A stretch of DNA of 64,000 nucleotides from Methanoregulaceae archaeon (GTDB taxonomy: Archaea > Halobacteriota > Methanomicrobia > Methanomicrobiales > Methanospirillaceae), in contig JACTVG010000001.1 in NCBI GenBank assembly GCA_015660965.1, positions 411,731 through 475,730 on the forward strand, written 5' to 3'. Shown here one piece after another: positions 61,380 through 64,000 of the stretch. Numbering within the stretch: the first letter of the stretch is position 1; each line of letters starts with the position of its first letter. The notes under the pieces are model-generated. The model was given only the letters and a program-made list of their open reading frames with translations, did no database searches and had not been told where the DNA came from. A program made the position numbers and the translations under genes.

Positions 61380-62318
61380 TCATGAATTATTCAGATCTTT
61401 TGGATATGAAAAATTTACCAAGAGAATTTCAGATTTTCTTTGAATTCCATGAATATCTTCAGCATTTAAGCCGGTTACTGTGAGGCTATTAACACCAGTG
61501 AATTCGTAACCCCCTACTCTGTAGGTACCTTCTGAAAAAGCGCGATTTTTCAGGTCTGTAGTATCAAAACAATACTCCCATGCCTTATCATTTGCAGGAG
61601 TTAAGTGAGGGGAATACAATGTAACCATGTTTGGTTTAGGTGATTCCATCCAGGCTATAAGATCAGAACCTACCGTATCTGTACCGGAGAAACATGTTTT
61701 CATTCCTAACGTATAGGGGCCACTCCCTTTAGCAATAACGGTAATTTCTGCCGGTCTTTCATTCTGTAAATTGTTAATTATGGTTGTAGGTGTTGGAGAA
61801 GGAGTGATTACGAAAGGAGACGGTGTTGATGCTACTTCAATACTCCCATTGCCAGAATTTATCATTCTGACATTTTCTGGTGTAACATCATTCACCCATA
61901 AAAACGTTGAGGCCTTGAGAATGAGTATTATGAATAAAATAATACCAATTAGGAGCAATGTTGATTTACATAAATATTTAAAATCCATCGGTTTATTTTT
62001 TATTTCCTTTCTCTCTCTCTTTTTATGAAATGTTGCAATTAAATAACCTATAATGCCCCCACATAATCCAAAAAATGCTCCCCAAAGAACCAAAAAAGGT
62101 GTAATCATCCCCAAAGGGACTGTAAACACATGCACTGGTTTCTGAAGGTAGAGTAAATTAAGAATTAAATATGCTCCGATCGTGATAAATAGAACAATAA
62201 TAATGGCAGCAATCAATTCATTTTTTTGGATTCTCTCACCTTCATAAAATTGTATACATCTTCCTCCCAATAAATAAGATTCTCTCATTAGGTTCTGATA
62301 TGTTGGCGGTTGATACAC
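61380..62318 (-). CDS. Membrane protein with outer beta domain, unknown
   Basis: This 312-residue protein has a polar N-terminus of 30 residues, then three membrane helices (about 33-55, 68-92, 113-135). A Thr/Pro-rich spacer (165-180) and a beta domain (188-300) follow. The last domain shows Y-T-L-G-M-K-T-C-F-S-G-T and resembles the DUF3821-type domain of the neighbouring gene (T-V-G-S-D-L-I-A-W). I do not recognise the family as a whole. It may be a sensor or S-layer-associated protein. Confidence 0.7.
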   Translation of the reverse strand: MYQPPTYQNLMRESYLLGGRCIQFYEGERIQKNELIAAIIIVLFITIGAYLILNLLYLQKPVHVFTVPLGMITPFLVLWGAFFGLCGGIIGYLIATFHKKRERKEIKNKPMDFKYLCKSTLLLIGIILFIILILKASTFLWVNDVTPENVRMINSGNGSIEVASTPSPFVITPSPTPTTIINNLQNERPAEITVIAKGSGPYTLGMKTCFSGTDTVGSDLIAWMESPKPNMVTLYSPHLTPANDKAWEYCFDTTDLKNRAFSEGTYRVGGYEFTGVNSLTVTGLNAEDIHGIQRKSEILLVNFSYPKDLNNS

Positions 62319-62373
62319 TTCGCAGGAGTGTGGGAGGTTAGTTTCATATACTGGTATCCTGCATTATGATACT

Positions 62374-62580
62374 GTGGAAAACGTCTACAACTGCAGGAAA
62401 ACCGAGGCTGGAGTGGCACTAATTTGGAAGGAAGGTAAAAGGGAAAACCAAGAAGTCTTTTCTTTTTCAGAATTAGAAGAAATGAGGATTAACGTTCAGG
62501 AGTTGATAGAACATCCCAAAGAATACAGGATTGATTTACAGGAGCACAAAATATATCGGAGCCAGGGGGGTCGTAGCTAG
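62374..62580 (+). CDS. Possible 68-residue small protein
   Basis: This GTG-started frame gives a charged, helical protein (I-W-K-E-G-K-R-E-N-Q-E-V-F-S-F-S-E-L-E-E-M-R). A TATA-like CATATACT lies about 25-30 bases upstream, consistent with a leaderless message. There is no motif that I can name. Composition looks like a real protein more than chance. Confidence 0.4.
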   Translation: MENVYNCRKTEAGVALIWKEGKRENQEVFSFSELEEMRINVQELIEHPKEYRIDLQEHKIYRSQGGRS

Positions 62581-62627
62581 TATTAGAAATGCTATTTAAT
62601 GCTCCCCCTCAGGAAGATAGATTCGGT

Positions 62628-62777
62628 TCAATCTTTTTTCCTGATGTTCTTTTGATGCATCTGATCCATTTTATCATCTGATATCTGGACAAGCGTACTG
62701 CCGCACACGGGGCAATGTCCAGTTTTCCTTCCATGCATTTCCTTATATTCTCTTTTACAGACCGGACAGTAATTCAC
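62628..62777 (-). CDS. 49-residue zinc-ribbon protein
   Basis: This GTG-started frame (V-N-Y-C-P-V-C-K-R-E) is preceded by AAGGAG at 5 bases. It has two C-P-V-C knuckles (Cys 4, 7, 22, 25) in a rubredoxin-like zinc-ribbon spacing, then a charged helical tail (D-D-K-M-D-Q-M-H-Q-K). It would bind one zinc ion. Such miniature ribbons are frequent in archaea; function unknown. It is too short for most automatic gene callers. Confidence 0.65.
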   Translation of the reverse strand: MNYCPVCKREYKEMHGRKTGHCPVCGSTLVQISDDKMDQMHQKNIRKKD

Positions 62778-62807
62778 AGTAACTCCTTAGTATTCCTTTT
62801 AAAAAAA

Positions 62808-63056
62808 TTAATCAGCCGCTGGTCCTTTTGGTTCCCTCTTTCTGTGGCTCGTGCATAATTCTTTTGCGATCATCGTTATCGCACAATGATTATCAAAAAA
62901 CCATGCACAATCTTTCCCATTGCATTGGATTTCAATAATCATCCCCTCATTGTTGATCGCAGTCCCGAATTTCAATGGACAACTTTTTTGTGATGGCATA
63001 AAGAAGAGTTGGTTTGACCATAATGAACCTTTCTTACAAGCAAAAGACTGTACCAA
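62808..63056 (-). CDS. Small Cys-rich protein, unknown
   Basis: This 82-residue frame starts at TTG 63056; an inner ATG at 62999 (M-P-S-Q-K-S-C-P-L-K-F) would give 63 residues and may be the true start. The conserved-looking core is C-P-L-K-F, then C-N-G-K-D-C-A-W-F-F-D-N-H-C-A-I, with four or five cysteines spaced for a metal site. I have seen this C-A-W pattern in methanogen and phage-type small proteins, but have no function for it. It is 30 bases from the zinc-ribbon gene on the same strand. Confidence 0.55.
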   Translation of the reverse strand: MVQSFACKKGSLWSNQLFFMPSQKSCPLKFGTAINNEGMIIEIQCNGKDCAWFFDNHCAITMIAKELCTSHRKREPKGPAAD

Positions 63057-63093
63057 CCCATCATGCTACACAATCAGACTCTTATGGGAATGA

Positions 63094-63116
63094 GAACCGG
63101 GTATGTTATCCGGTTC
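63094..63116. repeat. Short inverted repeat, possible hairpin
   Basis: GAACCGG (63094-63100) and CCGGTTC (63110-63116) are perfect complements around a 9-base loop. It lies in the 194-base gap between the Cys-rich gene and the next gene on the minus strand. It may be an operator or part of an RNA leader. Confidence 0.4.
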
Positions 63117-63250
63117 ACTTGTCCCGTCTGTTTTACTGAGAATGCGATTATCAACAAAAACGCCAAAGGGAACATTTCACAGTCCTTACACTAGGCGCGA
63201 ATCATAAACTGGCATTATCTGCTGTGAAATCTTAGTTCGAATGCACAAAA

Positions 63251-63550
63251 TTACAGTAAACCGCTGGCTCCATCAATCAGTTCTATGCGGTAGCGATGGG
63301 GATAATCAACTTTTTTAAAAGCCAACGTTCCCAATATGTAAAATCCAAAACGGGTCTCCCTGATGCGGTTACTGTATAAAAAATTCAACATTGCACTGAT
63401 AGACTGGGAGGATTTGCCAGACAGGTGATGAAATTTTGCAATATCCCGTGCTGTTATGTCAGCATGCGTGATATTTTTCTTGAGTAAATAATCGCAAATT
63501 AGGGAAGCAAGATGGTATCGTTTTTTTGAATCTGTTCGCATGTGTCCCAT
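63251..63550 (-). CDS. Small helical, possibly winged-helix protein
   Basis: This 99-residue protein is basic and mainly helical. The middle part (I-T-A-R-D-I-A-K-F-H-H-L-S-G-K-S-S-Q-S-I-S-A-M-L) has the look of a helix-turn-helix, followed by a strand R-F-G-F-Y-I-L-G. An inner ATG at residue 4 is an alternative start. I do not recognise the family. DNA binding is a guess from the pattern. Confidence 0.6.
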   Translation of the reverse strand: MGHMRTDSKKRYHLASLICDYLLKKNITHADITARDIAKFHHLSGKSSQSISAMLNFLYSNRIRETRFGFYILGTLAFKKVDYPHRYRIELIDGASGLL

Positions 63551-63860
63551 TTTTGCTCCTTTCTTCTTCTGCTAACATGTATTTGTTTCATTGGATGATA
63601 TAGTGGCGTATCATTCTTGGAATGGAAAATATCATGAAATAACGTTTTGGAATTCTGTGCCAAAGGTACAGATATAAGGGGAGACTAGGGAGCAGTTGAA
63701 TGATTGGGAGTGTCTTGTAAAATACGATAAATAAAAAAAATCAGAGATTTTCTCCTTCCTTGATTCTTCGAATCATACTTAGTCAAAGAACTTTGTTCAT
63801 CTCCACCTCACCTTGCGGTTCGGTCATTGAAAATTCACATTTGCAAAAAAAAATTACCGG
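63551..63860. other. Intergenic region
   Basis: This 310-base gap is AT-rich with stops in all frames and contains A- and T-runs. It lies after the end of aIF1A and before the start of the small helical protein, both on the minus strand. I see no tRNA, hairpin or ORF in it. Confidence 0.5.
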
Positions 63861-64000
63861 TTAAATATAGCGATTTCTTTGCAACCATTCCGTCTGCGGC
63901 TTGAGGTACCGGTAAATAATATCACACTTTGCATCCTGGAAGCTCCAGGGAGCAACAATTAATGTATCGCCTTCCCGTATCCAGACCCGTTTCTTCATTG
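63861..64000 (-). CDS. Translation initiation factor aIF1A, C-terminal part (partial)
   Basis: The frame enters from the right edge and stops at 63861. The 46 visible residues include [20 protein letters not shown] and [13 protein letters not shown], the end of the OB fold and C-terminal helix of aIF1A. aIF1A binds the 30S A site in initiation. The N-terminus is outside the window. Confidence 0.92.
   Translation of the reverse strand, partial: MKKRVWIREGDTLIVAPWSFQDAKCDIIYRYLKPQTEWLQRNRYI

Noticed and set aside
1..64000. CRISPR arrays, tRNA or rRNA genes, insertion sequences
   Set aside because: No regularly spaced direct repeats, cloverleaf with TTCGA loop, rRNA core motif or transposase was found on reading both strands. 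Detection by eye is limited; a tRNAscan or IS search could still find one.

Overview
The window looks like chromosome from a hydrogenotrophic methanogenic archaeon, most likely of the order Methanomicrobiales. Support comes from a bifunctional FBP aldolase/phosphatase, two proteasome-activating nucleotidases, archaellum genes, aIF5A and aIF1A, aPelota, ABCE1, the ADTH route to aromatic amino acids, a probable methanogenesis marker protein 11, an hgcAB pair and DUF3821-like surface proteins. The DNA is AT-rich, with A/T-rich promoters and GGAGG-type ribosome binding sites. Genes are packed tightly and many overlap by 1 to 4 bases. I saw no rRNA, tRNA, CRISPR array or intact insertion sequence.

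Layout. 1-4.5 kb: end of an Hsp20 gene, fbp, an LSm gene followed by a small winged-helix protein with four cysteines, a membrane protein, and a receiver-PAS-PAS protein ending in a diadenylate cyclase (DAC) domain. 4.6-7.6 kb: a metal island of ACR3 arsenite permease, hgcB and hgcA (mercury methylation), with a divergent ArsR regulator and palindromes between. 7.6-12.5 kb: ADP-forming acyl-CoA synthetase, then a GCS2-like ligase, a RimK-like ATP-grasp and a probable RLAN-type partner. 12.9-17.5 kb: HTH-CBS regulator, tpiA, a double-length U32 protein and a small exporter. 17.7-26.2 kb: a nearly complete aromatic amino acid locus (two ADTH-synthase/aldolase paralogues, DHQ synthase II, tyrA, pheA, aroA, an aroK-aroE fusion and aroC, with aroD convergent). 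26.5-30.6 kb: MBF1, two PAN ATPases and the small subunit of phosphomevalonate dehydratase. 31-40.4 kb: B12/radical SAM protein, phosphoesterase, CYTH, FKBP, and translation quality-control genes (RqcH/NFACT with Pelota, ABCE1, an EMC6-like protein). 40.4-51.6 kb: taxis and archaellum block (helical-repeat protein, CheF, then archaellin, FlaCDE, G, F, H, I, J and a two-TM acidic protein on the other strand). A CHAT-protease-like gene broken by an in-frame TAG sits inside it. 51.8-59.2 kb: agmatinase with aIF5A, IMPase/FBPase with NAD kinase, DUF169, and ACT protein with homoserine dehydrogenase and marker 11. 59.3-64 kb: amidotransferase, cupin, surface and membrane proteins, small Cys-rich proteins, and the end of aIF1A.

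How it fits together. Most genes are housekeeping: sugar metabolism, aromatic amino acids, protein turnover and translation. The most notable parts are (i) the hgcAB-acr3-arsR unit, which predicts the ability to make methylmercury under metalloid-responsive control; (ii) the sensor-type DAC protein, which predicts signal-regulated c-di-AMP synthesis; (iii) the amidoligase trio, which may make an undescribed small peptide-like compound; (iv) uncharacterised proteins next to CheF and FlaJ that are candidate archaellum components. All functional statements are by recognition from sequence; no database search was run.
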